From Vibrio pomeroyi (GTDB lineage Bacteria; Pseudomonadota; Gammaproteobacteria; Enterobacterales; Vibrionaceae): a DNA stretch of 64,000 nt. Where the stretch lies: the NCBI GenBank assembly GCA_041879425.1, contig CP090855.1, positions 682,001 through 746,000 on the forward strand, read 5' to 3'. The translations under genes and the position numbers were made by a program. Of this stretch, positions 36,470 through 45,087 are shown one piece after another. How positions within the stretch are numbered: position 1 is the first letter of the stretch; the number at the start of each line of letters is the position of its first letter. The notes under the pieces were generated by a model. The model was not told the origin of the DNA. It was given only the letters and a program-made list of their open reading frames with translations, and ran no database searches.

Positions 36470-37144
36470 ATGATTTCTAAGCTACCTCGCTGGGTTGAAT
36501 ACGGCGCCCTACTGTTAGCAGGCCTTGCTGGCAGCGTAAATGCTATTGGGTTACTTGGTTTCCAGCATCAAGCCATCTCACACATCTCTGGCACCATGTC
36601 TTTACTCGGCAGCAGCCTACTCACCCCAACTTCAGCATCCGTGCACCTTTTATTGGTGATCATGAGCTTTATGTTAGGCGCAGCCTTCAGTGGATTCTTT
36701 ATTGAAAACCAAGCACTGAAGCTAGGACGCCGCTACGGTGTCGCGCTATGTATTGAAGGTGGGTTGTTGTTCTTGGCGCTTTGGGCACTATTACAAGGCT
36801 ATATGTCCGGCCAATATTTCGCTTCAGCCGCATGTGGACTGCAAAACGCAATGATCACAACTTATAGCGGTGCGATCATTCGTACCACACACATGAGCGG
36901 GATCATCACGGATCTTGGGATCATGATTGGCGCTCGCCTTAAAGGCATGCCCTTTGACCGCCGCAAAGCCAAACTGCTGATGTTCATCGTTGTCGGTTTT
37001 TTATTTGGAGGCTTAACGGGCGCTTGCTTGTTCCAACGCTTCGAAATAATAGCTCTGGCGTTCCCTGCCTCTTTCGCCTTCATAATTGCGTTTAGCTATT
37101 GGCTATACTTGACCTATCGAACTGAAACGCCAGTAAATTTATAA
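36470..37144 (+). CDS. YoaK/DUF1275 family membrane protein
   Basis: ATG 36470 has AGGGTG eight bases upstream; a GTG 9 bp earlier is in frame but unlikely. The roughly 224-residue protein has six predicted helices, the family start (GALLLAGLAGSVNAIGLLGFQ, in part) and the conserved segment GLQNAMITTYSGAIIRTTHMSG (in part), where THMSG/T is diagnostic for DUF1275. Function in the family is unknown. Its promoter region carries a perfect palindrome, so expression is probably controlled by a dedicated repressor. Confidence 0.82.
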   Translation: MISKLPRWVEYGALLLAGLAGSVNAIGLLGFQHQAISHISGTMSLLGSSLLTPTSASVHLLLVIMSFMLGAAFSGFFIENQALKLGRRYGVALCIEGGLLFLALWALLQGYMSGQYFASAACGLQNAMITTYSGAIIRTTHMSGIITDLGIMIGARLKGMPFDRRKAKLLMFIVVGFLFGGLTGACLFQRFEIIALAFPASFAFIIAFSYWLYLTYRTETPVNL

Positions 37145-37372
37145 ATACCTGGCAATATATCCTCAAACTACGTAACATCCGCAACACTTTATTCTAAACT
37201 CTTAAGGAGTTGCAGAATAACCAGTGTGAATACTTAGCGATATTTGATGAATAGTATTGCAAGCGATATTAATACTGGGTAATCTTGCACCCAATGAGAA
37301 AATACGGACGTTTAGTGAATAAAAATGCCAAGGATGTGGCTTTTTTACGTGTAGAAATTCGAGAACAATAAC

Positions 37373-38743
37373 ATGTCTAACAACACGAATACTGCTCAAA
37401 CAGAGAAATCTAAAGGCAGTTTCTGGGTTTTCTTAATCCCATCATTGATTGGTTTATTCCTGTTCATGGCGCCAATCAGCTACCAAGGCGATCTCACCAT
37501 CCCTGTAGCGATCTTAGCCAAGTCAATTCAAGCGGTTTTCGGTGAGTACCTAGTCTCTATCATCACTGCGATCGTCGCTTTCATGTCTGTAGCTTCCGTT
37601 TTAAGCACCATTTTCAAGCCTACATTCATTACATCGAATTCATTTTTAAACGGCCTTTTCAACCCATCTCCACTGTGGTTGTTGGTTCGTTTGATTGGTG
37701 GTGCTGCGGCATTCATGGCGTTCTTCCAAGTAGGTCCAGAGTTTATTTGGGAAGAAAACACCGGTGGTTTAGTGTTAGAAGGCCTACTTCCTACACTGTT
37801 CTCAGTATTTATCTTTGCGGGTTTGCTACTGCCTCTTCTACTTAACTTCGGTTTATTAGAATTGTTCGGCACCCTGTTAAGTAAAATCATGCGCCCAATC
37901 TTCAACCTACCAGGTCGTAGTGCTATCGACTGTATGGCTTCTTGGTTAGGTGATGGTAGTGTTGGTATCCTTCTTACCAGCAAACAGTACGAGAAGAAAT
38001 TCTATACTCAGCGTGAAGCTGCAGTTGTTGGTACGACTTTCTCGGCAGTATCGATTACATTCAGCCTTGTGGTAATTGCACAAGTAGAGTTAGAGCACTT
38101 GTTCCTACCTTTCTACGCAGCAATCTGTCTAGCGGGTATTGTGGCAGCGGTAATCATCCCTCGCCTTCCACCACTAAGCATGAAGAAAGACACCTTCATT
38201 GACGGTAGCAAGCCGCACAAAGACGCTGACGCGATTCCTGCAGGTCACTCAACATTCTCTTGGGGCCTTGAGCTAGCAGTAAACAAAGCGTCACAAGTGA
38301 AGTCGGCTAAGTCTGTGTTTGGTGAAGGCGTACGTAACGCTGTGGATATGGTCTTTGGTGTACTGCCAGTGGTTATGGGTCTTGGTACCATGGCGTTGGT
38401 GATTGCGGAATACACTTCTGTTTTCTCATTCCTAGGTCAACCTTTCATCCCATTCCTAGAGCTACTTGGTGTACCTGAAGCCGTTGCAGCGTCTGAAACG
38501 ATCGTTGTTGGTTTTGCGGATATGTTTATCCCAGCAATCCTTGCAGCTTCTATCGACAACGAGATGACTCGCTTTGTTATTGCAGCAATGTCAGTAACTC
38601 AACTGATTTACATGTCTGAAGTAGGCGCTCTGCTTCTAGGTAGTAAGATCCCAGTGAACATCTTGGAACTGTTTATTATCTTTATTCTGCGTACTCTAAT
38701 TACGCTTCCAGTTATCGCTGGTGTAGCTCACCTAATATTCTAA
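37373..38743 (+). CDS. yjiH: YjiH family membrane protein (nucleoside-recognition/GATE domain)
   Basis: A 456-residue integral membrane protein with about ten helices. The central GATE/nucleoside-recognition segments include GRSAIDCMASWLGDGSVGILLTSKQYE (in part), VGTTFSAVSITFSLVV and ETIVVGFADMFIPAILA. These match the YjiH family, related to spore-maturation SpmA/B-like transporters; the substrate is unknown. A 25-codon frame with a hairpin and T run ends one base upstream of its ATG. A terminator follows at 38786. Confidence 0.85.
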   Translation: MSNNTNTAQTEKSKGSFWVFLIPSLIGLFLFMAPISYQGDLTIPVAILAKSIQAVFGEYLVSIITAIVAFMSVASVLSTIFKPTFITSNSFLNGLFNPSPLWLLVRLIGGAAAFMAFFQVGPEFIWEENTGGLVLEGLLPTLFSVFIFAGLLLPLLLNFGLLELFGTLLSKIMRPIFNLPGRSAIDCMASWLGDGSVGILLTSKQYEKKFYTQREAAVVGTTFSAVSITFSLVVIAQVELEHLFLPFYAAICLAGIVAAVIIPRLPPLSMKKDTFIDGSKPHKDADAIPAGHSTFSWGLELAVNKASQVKSAKSVFGEGVRNAVDMVFGVLPVVMGLGTMALVIAEYTSVFSFLGQPFIPFLELLGVPEAVAASETIVVGFADMFIPAILAASIDNEMTRFVIAAMSVTQLIYMSEVGALLLGSKIPVNILELFIIFILRTLITLPVIAGVAHLIF

Positions 38744-39179
38744 ATTAGATGCTACTTATATAAGTAAATAAGCAGACAGAATTATAAGCCTCACTTTTGT
38801 GGGGCTTTTTATTTGCACAAAATATATACACAGCGTTATTTGAATTTTAATCAATATATAAGTTCTGCATATCATTTAATTTCATATTGTTTATTCACAT
38901 CGCCTCTCGTTAATAGAAAACTGAACGCATAATCTGCAAATTAATACATTCTTAATTCTCCCTTAAACCCCGTCTAGCTTCATTCCCCAACTCATTGAAC
39001 CCAATAATAAAAGTAACAAATATGTGATTTAGTGAATTTTGTATTGTTTGGGTTGTTGTATTTTTGTAGTCTATTTTGTGAAATTACATTCAAGTAAATT
39101 TCAATCTTGTCGATATATATAATTAGAAAAACACGATTAACTTTAGTCTTCGCAAAGCCTGTGAGAAGGGGAAAACTCA
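38744..39179. other. 436-bp intergenic region upstream of chemoreceptor
   Basis: After the yjiH terminator (38786-38812) there are about 365 bp of AT-rich sequence with no gene on either strand that I believe. It must hold the chemoreceptor promoter. The run of long A/T tracts suggests a bent, nucleoid-protein-bound region. Confidence 0.4.
38786..38812 (+). terminator. Rho-independent terminator of yjiH
   Basis: AAGCC(T)CAC-TTTT-GTG(G)GGCTTTTT, 43 bp after the stop. Confidence 0.85.
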
Positions 39180-41051
39180 ATGAAATTTAGCCATAAGGTG
39201 GTTGCTGCATCATCAGCCTTGCTGCTAGTGACAGTATCATTGCTTTCAATACAACAACTTTACACCGTTAGAAGTGCTGTAGAGAACCACGTCAATGCGA
39301 GTCTTAATGAGATGGTCTCGGGCGTAAAAAATACCGTCGTATCCGAGATGAATGCCAAGAAAGCTTTGGCGCAATCGACGACTGAAGTCATCGAGATCAA
39401 TCCTCAAGATCGTACTTACGTAAAAGAAATTTTAGAAAAGCCAAAGCTTAAAAACAGCTTCCTTGCGGTTGGTTTTGGTTATGAGGCAAACGGTTTCGTC
39501 ATTGAAAATGATGACGGCTGGGAGGCCGGTCCAGATTACGACCCACGAATTCGTCCTTGGTACATTGATGCTAAATCCAAAAACAGTTTAGTTGTTACCG
39601 CGCCTTATGTGGATGCATCAAGTAAGAAGGTCATTATCTCAGTGGGTACGCCAGTTAAAGACAACGGCCGCTTTACTGCAGGTATGTTCTACGACCTAGA
39701 ACTGACCAACCTTGCAACCTTGGTGAACCAAGTAAACCTGTTTGATGCGGGCTACCTATTCCTAGTGACAGCCGACGGCACAACGATTGCTCACCCGAAT
39801 GCTAAAAACAACGGTGAAACGCTTTCAAGCTACATGCCTCAAGCGACTATTCGTGAAGGCTCTCAAGAGATCGAAGTCGACGGCAAAATGTTCCTTGTTA
39901 ACTTCACACACATCCCTAGTGAAGATTGGTACATCGGCGCAATCCTAGATGAAGAGATCGCTTATCAAACCGTTGAAGACTTGAAAAACAGCTCAATGAT
40001 CTACTCATTGATTGCGGTAATTCTTAGTGTCGTTGCACTAACGGTTCTGATCCGCGTGTTGATGCGTCCACTGGATGCGCTTAACCAAGCGATTCAAGAT
40101 GTAGCGAGCGGACAAGGTGACTTAACTAAGCGTCTTGATACCAACACAGACCAAGAGTTCTCTGACCTAGCGAAAGGCTTCAACACCTTTACGGAAAACC
40201 TGCAAAACCAAATCATTCAATCGAAAGCGATTGGCGTTGAGATTAAGCGTGGTACTGAATTCACAGTGAAAGGTGCTGGCGAATCTGCGAATGCAATGAA
40301 CACGCAATTGCAAGAGCTTGAGCAGCTCGCGACCGCAATGAACGAGATGGCGGTTACCGCAACAGAAGTAGCAAACAACGCTCAAGGCGCAGCAGCAGCG
40401 GCTCGTGAAGCTGACGAAGCAACGCTAGACGGTACCTCTGTCGTAAGTGAAACCACTCAAGCGATTGATAACTTATCTGAGCGTATCGACCAAGCCGTTG
40501 CAGAAGTACAAGTACTAGAATCAGCGACCGCAAACATCGAAACGATTCTGAAGGTAATCAACGATATTGCAGACCAAACCAACCTACTAGCACTGAACGC
40601 AGCGATTGAAGCGGCACGTGCGGGTGAATCTGGTCGTGGTTTCGCAGTCGTAGCTGATGAAGTTCGTACTCTGGCGCAACGTACTCAAGAATCGACCACT
40701 GAAATTCGTAACATGATCGAGCAGCTTCAAGCAGGCGCAAGCTCAGTATCGAATGCGATGAACCAAAGTAAAGACACCGCAACTGACGCCGTTGAACGTG
40801 CTCAGCAAGCTAACTCTTCACTTGACCGCATCCGTGACGCGATTCAGCGTATCTCTGATATGAACATCCAGATTGCTTCAGCAGCAGAAGAGCAGAGCTT
40901 AGTAGCGGAAGAGATCAACAACAACACCGTTAAGATCAAAGACCTTTCAACACAAGTATCAACAGCAGCTCAAGAAGCGAATACCGCAATGCAGCAGCAA
41001 ACTGACAATGTTCGCCAACAAGACGAGCTATTGAATAAGTTTACGGTCTAG
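39180..41051 (+). CDS. Methyl-accepting chemotaxis protein (dCache-HAMP-MA)
   Basis: The 623-residue receptor has membrane helices at about 7-28 and 277-298. Between them is a double-Cache sensor with the amino-acid-receptor-like DYDPRIRPWYIDAK and VTAPYVDASSKKVIIS segments (in part) and a distal FDAGYLFLVTADGT repeat. A HAMP domain and a cytoplasmic signalling hairpin follow, with the tip AIEAARAGESGRGFAVVADEVR (in part). Dxx[RK]PW-type residues suggest an amino acid or related ligand. It has no CheR-binding pentapeptide at the C-terminus. It is a single gene, possibly working with cheV nearby. Confidence 0.92.
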   Translation: MKFSHKVVAASSALLLVTVSLLSIQQLYTVRSAVENHVNASLNEMVSGVKNTVVSEMNAKKALAQSTTEVIEINPQDRTYVKEILEKPKLKNSFLAVGFGYEANGFVIENDDGWEAGPDYDPRIRPWYIDAKSKNSLVVTAPYVDASSKKVIISVGTPVKDNGRFTAGMFYDLELTNLATLVNQVNLFDAGYLFLVTADGTTIAHPNAKNNGETLSSYMPQATIREGSQEIEVDGKMFLVNFTHIPSEDWYIGAILDEEIAYQTVEDLKNSSMIYSLIAVILSVVALTVLIRVLMRPLDALNQAIQDVASGQGDLTKRLDTNTDQEFSDLAKGFNTFTENLQNQIIQSKAIGVEIKRGTEFTVKGAGESANAMNTQLQELEQLATAMNEMAVTATEVANNAQGAAAAAREADEATLDGTSVVSETTQAIDNLSERIDQAVAEVQVLESATANIETILKVINDIADQTNLLALNAAIEAARAGESGRGFAVVADEVRTLAQRTQESTTEIRNMIEQLQAGASSVSNAMNQSKDTATDAVERAQQANSSLDRIRDAIQRISDMNIQIASAAEEQSLVAEEINNNTVKIKDLSTQVSTAAQEANTAMQQQTDNVRQQDELLNKFTV

Positions 41052-41056
41052 CCACG

Positions 41057-41104
41057 GTTTGGCTCAGTCGCCGTTTGGTTGAGTCGCCATTTGGTTTAGC
41101 TACC
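41057..41104. repeat. Three degenerate 16-bp tandem repeats after the chemoreceptor stop
   Basis: GTTTGGCTCAGTCGCC, a copy with two changes and a third more diverged copy follow one another directly after the stop codon. They look like a local duplication in the 3' UTR. Confidence 0.6.
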
Positions 41105-41124
41105 GAGCAATAACTTAAAACAAA

Positions 41125-41161
41125 AAGCCCCGCTTACTGATTGCCAGTAAGCGGGGCTTCT
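41125..41161. terminator. Bidirectional rho-independent terminator
   Basis: AAGCCCCGCTTACTG pairs with CAGTAAGCGGGGCTT, flanked by A and T runs. It separates the convergent chemoreceptor and amylase genes. Confidence 0.92.
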
Positions 41162-41179
41162 CTTTCTAACCTATCCGAG

Positions 41180-42586
41180 TTAACTCGTGACAGGTTTCAA
41201 TTCATTCGTCGTCAACATCATGCATTGGTTCGATTCCACCTTAATGGTTAAATCCTTACCCACACATTCAAACACATCACCCGACAGTAAATCGGTTACC
41301 GCACCTGTCCAATTTAATGAGGCGGTTTTACTGCGTTTCGACTTGTTGATCACCACAATGCCTTTGTCGCCGCGGACAAATACCAGCAAATCATCATTCG
41401 CTTCAACCACACGCATCGCTTCGCCATGAACATGATTATGGAATTGAATCATGCTTTTCATGTAAGGCGCTTGCCAGTCGTTAAGCCAACGAGGCTGACC
41501 ATTCTGATCCAGAATACCGCTCGTGCTTAATTCACTATAAACCAGTGGTACACCACCATCTCGGCCAAGAATGAAGGCATGAGCCAATCGTTCGTCCACT
41601 TCGTCCATCACATGTTCCAAAAACACCTCGTTGTTTGGAATGTCATGGGTCACGGCAAAAGTGATGGCTCGCATGTTCGATAGAGCCTGACCGAAACAGT
41701 AAGGGTTGATCAGAGACTTAAAGCTGCCCTGCTCTTCAAAGGCTTTGAAGATGGTATTGAACAGAGGGAAATCGTACGCACCTAAACGCGTGTGTTTCAG
41801 GTATGGTTCAAGGAACAGCTCGTATTCTTCTTCCGTCGCACCGCCATCGGTAATGATCTCGCCAAAGATGTGCATTTCTTCACAGATATCATCAGTCCAC
41901 ACCTTACGCAGGTGTGACAGTGTCATGTGTTTCGCAGCATCAATGCGGAAGCCTTTCACACCAATCGCTTTCAAGGCTTTTAGGTACGCTCGCTGTTGTG
42001 CAACCACATTGTCGTTGTCTAACAGCGTTGGTAAACCAGGATCGCTGGCTCCGCCAGTAATACGTCCGTTCTGCACTTCCCAAGTGTCTTTCCAGTTTTT
42101 GATACCAAACGCTTCCACAAAGTCGTTTTCATCAAATAGAGGTTTAGAAAGATCACCAAACAAACGGATAGATTCGTAGTAGTCAGCGTCTTTTTGGTAA
42201 GACGCCATATCTTGGAGGTTCGGATACGTTAAGTCACTGCGAATGCCAGATTCGTTTGCCATGTGGTTAAACACCACATCCACATAGGTACGAAGCCCAT
42301 GTTGCTTTAACGTGTCGACCATCGCTTTAAAATCTTGCGTGTCACCCAACTGATTATCGATCACACGATAGTCTTGCGGCTGATAGCGTTGCCACCATTG
42401 AGTACCAGAATCTCGGTCGCAACCTTTAGGGCCACGTAACGACTTCATTGCCGGTGAAACTAAAACAGATTTATAACCCAACTCTTGGATCAGTGGGGCG
42501 TTCTTCATTACGTCAGCGTAGCACCAGTCAAAGGCATGCAATATGACATCTGTCGCTGGGTTGCTTAACATAGCTGAACTCTCCAT
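41180..42586 (-). CDS. Cytoplasmic alpha-amylase (GH13)
   Basis: The 468-residue protein has no signal peptide. The GH13 (beta/alpha)8 catalytic set is present: DVVFNH at 103-108, nucleophile D216 in GFRIDAAKH, acid/base E243 in FGE, and H314-D315 in VTHDIP. A short C-terminal beta domain follows. It hydrolyses internal alpha-1,4 bonds of maltodextrin or glycogen inside the cell. RBS TAGGAGAAC precedes ATG 42586. Upstream lies a MalT-box-like element with a TATAAT at the spacing used in maltose-regulon promoters, which fits the function. Confidence 0.9.
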   Translation of the reverse strand: MESSAMLSNPATDVILHAFDWCYADVMKNAPLIQELGYKSVLVSPAMKSLRGPKGCDRDSGTQWWQRYQPQDYRVIDNQLGDTQDFKAMVDTLKQHGLRTYVDVVFNHMANESGIRSDLTYPNLQDMASYQKDADYYESIRLFGDLSKPLFDENDFVEAFGIKNWKDTWEVQNGRITGGASDPGLPTLLDNDNVVAQQRAYLKALKAIGVKGFRIDAAKHMTLSHLRKVWTDDICEEMHIFGEIITDGGATEEEYELFLEPYLKHTRLGAYDFPLFNTIFKAFEEQGSFKSLINPYCFGQALSNMRAITFAVTHDIPNNEVFLEHVMDEVDERLAHAFILGRDGGVPLVYSELSTSGILDQNGQPRWLNDWQAPYMKSMIQFHNHVHGEAMRVVEANDDLLVFVRGDKGIVVINKSKRSKTASLNWTGAVTDLLSGDVFECVGKDLTIKVESNQCMMLTTNELKPVTS

Positions 42587-42676
42587 GTTGTTCTCCTACC
42601 AAACTCGTTTACAGCTTTTTAGAAAAGGCAAAGGCTAAAAGGCAAAGCTGCATAAATTTCCTCAAGAATGGCATTT

Positions 42677-42714
42677 ATTATATGAGTTACTCATTAAAAA
42701 CCCTCCTCCTCCTA
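42677..42714 (-). promoter_or_regulatory. Candidate MalT-dependent promoter of the amylase gene
   Basis: Read leftward, TAGGAGGAGG (8 of 10 to the E. coli MalT box GGGGA(T/G)GAGG) is followed after 22 bases by a perfect TATAAT (42682-42677). In MalT promoters the box replaces the -35 element and sits about 21 bases before the -10. The start codon would be about 84 bases downstream of the transcription start. Confidence 0.5.
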
Positions 42715-42816
42715 CCAATTACTCACGGTGGATAGTTGAGGGCGTAGCACCAATTATCGCATAACGTCTGGGATGAACACTCAGCCATTGTGCTTTTAAA
42801 TGCACCAAAAAGTCAC

Positions 42817-42846
42817 AAAAAAGGAGCGTATATACGCTCCTTTTAT
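42817..42846 (-). terminator. Rho-independent terminator of ppiC
   Basis: AAAAGGAGCGTA pairs with TACGCTCCTTTT, 24 bp after the ppiC stop. Confidence 0.9.
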
Positions 42847-42868
42847 TCTATCTAACACATATCTTACA

Positions 42869-43147
42869 CTAGGTTCTGTAAAGAACCTTAACTACGTGCC
42901 AACCGAATTTAGTTTTTACAAGATGTGGTACAAGCGTCTCGCCAGAGAAACAAACCTTATCAAACTGAGGCACCATTTGACCTTTCTTGAACTCGCCAAG
43001 GTCACCGCCCTTTTTACCAGATGGACAGGTTGAATGTTTCTTCGCTAGCGTTTGAAATTTAGCGCCCTTTTTAAGCTGCGTCATGATGTCTTCTGCTAGT
43101 TCTTTATGCTTCACCAGAATATGAAGCGCTGCTGCTGTTCTTGCCAT
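42869..43147 (-). CDS. ppiC: Parvulin-type peptidyl-prolyl isomerase PpiC
   Basis: ATG 43147 (MARTAAALHILVKHK) gives 92 residues, the normal size of the free-standing cytoplasmic parvulin; the frame extends to 43189 without support. The rotamase fold is shown by HILVKHKELAED, FQTLAKKHSTCPSGKKGGDLG (in part), FKKGQMVPQFDKVCF and KTKFGWHVVKV. It isomerises X-Pro bonds of folding proteins. It is a single gene closed by a terminator. Confidence 0.93.
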   Translation of the reverse strand: MARTAAALHILVKHKELAEDIMTQLKKGAKFQTLAKKHSTCPSGKKGGDLGEFKKGQMVPQFDKVCFSGETLVPHLVKTKFGWHVVKVLYRT

Positions 43148-43358
43148 GATAATTCTCAGTTTGTTGCTGTCTGCTTGTCGACTAACCATCGACAGCGAGT
43201 ATTTAGCGTGATTTTAACCCAAGAAACACCATTCTTCACTCTATAACCGAAAACAACCGCCTTAAAGCCCCTAAAAACAGTAGAGTTACTTGCCGCGACT
43301 GCTATTTCCCTTTAAATTATTCTTTATAAATTAAGCGTGTAGTAAATAGGAGCCAATT

Positions 43359-44273
43359 ATGGCCAAACCGATCAGTAAAGCGAGTCAGTCACAGGGAATG
43401 TTGATGTTCAAATTGTCCCTCACTCAAAGTTTTGCGATTGGCACGCTTAAAGTCAGGGAAATCGTTCCTTTTCAACCGATGACCCAAATCCCCTACTCTC
43501 ATCACCATGTGATTGGCACCGTAACCATTCGCGATCTGACGGTTCCTGTGATTGATATGTCTGCCGCGATTGGCTTTCGCCCGATCACTCCCGCTGAATA
43601 CAATGACTGTGTGCTCATCGTGACCGACTGCTTAAGAACGGTCGTGGCATTCTTGGTTCGCTCAATCGACAAAATCATTGAATGTGATTGGAAGAGTATT
43701 GAATCGCCACCAGCGAGTGTCGGTCGCAATGTATTTGTGACGGGTATTACTCGCTTTGAAGATCGCATCGTCCAAATGCTCGATGTCGAACTGCTGCTCT
43801 CTAAGATCTACCCAGATTACGAGAACGCGCATATTCCAATGCTGACCGATGTAGAAAGGGAGCGCCTCAAAGCGCTAAATATCTTGTTGGTGGATGACTC
43901 TTTGATTGCGCGTAAGCAGCTATCTGATGCCCTAGACAGCATCAACATTCCTTATAGCATCTGTAATAACGGTTTGGATGCGATTGATCTGATGCGACGC
44001 CAAGCTAGCGTGGGTAAAGCGATTGACCTTCTCGTGAGTGACATTGAGATGCCGGGACTGGATGGATACGAACTTGCGTTTGAAGTTCAGAACGACAGTG
44101 CATTAAGTCATGCTTACTGTATTTTGCATACCTCACTTTCAAGTGAAATCTGTGTGGATCGTGCTAATCAGGTAGGTGCTCACGAAGCGCTTGAGAAGTT
44201 CAATGCGGGTGAGTTAATTGAAGCCATGCTACGCGGCGCAAAAGTCTTAAACGACGCTTCTACGGCTGCTTAG
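43359..44273 (+). CDS. cheV: CheV chemotaxis coupling protein (CheW-REC)
   Basis: The 304-residue protein has an N-terminal CheW domain (about 15-155: FAIGTLKVREIVPF, GTVTIRDLTVPVIDMS) and a C-terminal receiver domain (about 172-295) with acidic D179 and D180 and the phosphoacceptor D228 in VSDIEMPG. CheV couples chemoreceptors to CheA, and its phosphorylation helps adaptation. RBS TAGGAG lies upstream. No cheA or cheW lies nearby, so it is one of the dispersed CheV copies usual in vibrios. Confidence 0.93.
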   Translation: MAKPISKASQSQGMLMFKLSLTQSFAIGTLKVREIVPFQPMTQIPYSHHHVIGTVTIRDLTVPVIDMSAAIGFRPITPAEYNDCVLIVTDCLRTVVAFLVRSIDKIIECDWKSIESPPASVGRNVFVTGITRFEDRIVQMLDVELLLSKIYPDYENAHIPMLTDVERERLKALNILLVDDSLIARKQLSDALDSINIPYSICNNGLDAIDLMRRQASVGKAIDLLVSDIEMPGLDGYELAFEVQNDSALSHAYCILHTSLSSEICVDRANQVGAHEALEKFNAGELIEAMLRGAKVLNDASTAA

Positions 44274-44365
44274 GGCTATTCACGAAGCTAAACCAACATC
44301 AAGTTAAAGGGTTTAGCTTCTTCAATTCTTACTTTTTCATCTCTTAACCAAAATAGAGCTCATCG

Positions 44366-44944
44366 TTAGCCTTTCTTTTTCGGCATAGAGCTTTTGGGCA
44401 TCGAATAGCTCTTACTCACGAATTCCACTTCCTCTACCTCATTGACATGATTAGTGAAAGACGCCAATGCATACAGTGTGTTCGCGACTAAGTTAGCGTA
44501 TTTAAAAAGAATCGGATCCGGTGACTTTTTGCTTTCATGGTGCTCAATGCTCACCAAAGCTCGCACCACTTTCTTAGCCTGACAACGACACAAGTGAAGC
44601 TCGCTTGACACTCGATGCCCACCAGGTAATACAAACCCTTTGAAGCCACCTTCTAGCTGCTCACGGATACGGTGGTAATCTTGCTTAAGCTCAACCAGTT
44701 CGGACTCAGTAATCGCTAACTTCCCACGTACGGAGCCATTCAAATGATAGATGTTCGGTTGCAGGCGTTGCAGGATCTCGCGAACTTGTGGCTCCAATTC
44801 CAAAGACAGCACCAGCCCAACTCGGCAACAAAGTTCGTCCGACAGAATCTCAAAATCACAGATAGGACTGTCTTCATAAATAAACGGGTAGCAGAACTCG
44901 TCCCAATCTCGACTTACTGGTTTCACGTAGCGATCCTTACACAT
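44366..44944 (-). CDS. Cobalamin adenosyltransferase-like protein (degenerate)
   Basis: The 192-residue helical protein resembles PduO/MMAB-type ATP:cob(I)alamin adenosyltransferases in its second half: FVLPGGHRVSSELHLCRCQAKKVV (in part) and a YANLVANTLYALASF helix match the family's LPGG...LHxARxxxRRAER and YxNRLSDxLF motifs. Several signature arginines/aspartates are replaced (CQAKK for xxRRAER, NLVAN for NRLSD), so activity is uncertain. No cobalamin genes adjoin. A perfect 22-bp palindrome lies upstream of the start. Confidence 0.6.
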   Translation of the reverse strand: MCKDRYVKPVSRDWDEFCYPFIYEDSPICDFEILSDELCCRVGLVLSLELEPQVREILQRLQPNIYHLNGSVRGKLAITESELVELKQDYHRIREQLEGGFKGFVLPGGHRVSSELHLCRCQAKKVVRALVSIEHHESKKSPDPILFKYANLVANTLYALASFTNHVNEVEEVEFVSKSYSMPKSSMPKKKG

Positions 44945-45015
44945 AAATATTAATCAGACGCCAATATACCAAACTCTTTGATTTAGTCTGCTTTTTCTCA
45001 CATCAACGCCCAGTG

Positions 45016-45037
45016 TGTTTACAACGATTTGTAAACA
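45016..45037. promoter_or_regulatory. Perfect 22-bp palindrome upstream of adenosyltransferase-like gene
   Basis: TGTTTACAA-CGAT-TTGTAAACA. It lies 72 bp upstream of ATG 44944, right after the hutZ terminator. The size and symmetry fit a dimeric repressor operator. It is not followed by a T run on either strand. Confidence 0.55.
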
Positions 45038-45038
45038 T

Positions 45039-45066
45039 AAAAAAGCCCTCTCATTGGAGGGCTTCT
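45039..45066 (-). terminator. Rho-independent terminator of hutWXZ
   Basis: AAGCCCTC/GAGGGCTT stem followed on the minus strand by TTTTTTATG. It lies 22 bp after the hutZ stop. Confidence 0.9.
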
Positions 45067-45087
45067 TAAATAACCAGCTAAACGAGA

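Noticed and set aside
41706..42179. A 157-codon rightward frame within the amylase gene
   Set aside because: It is antisense to catalytic motifs of the GH13 gene; a shadow frame.
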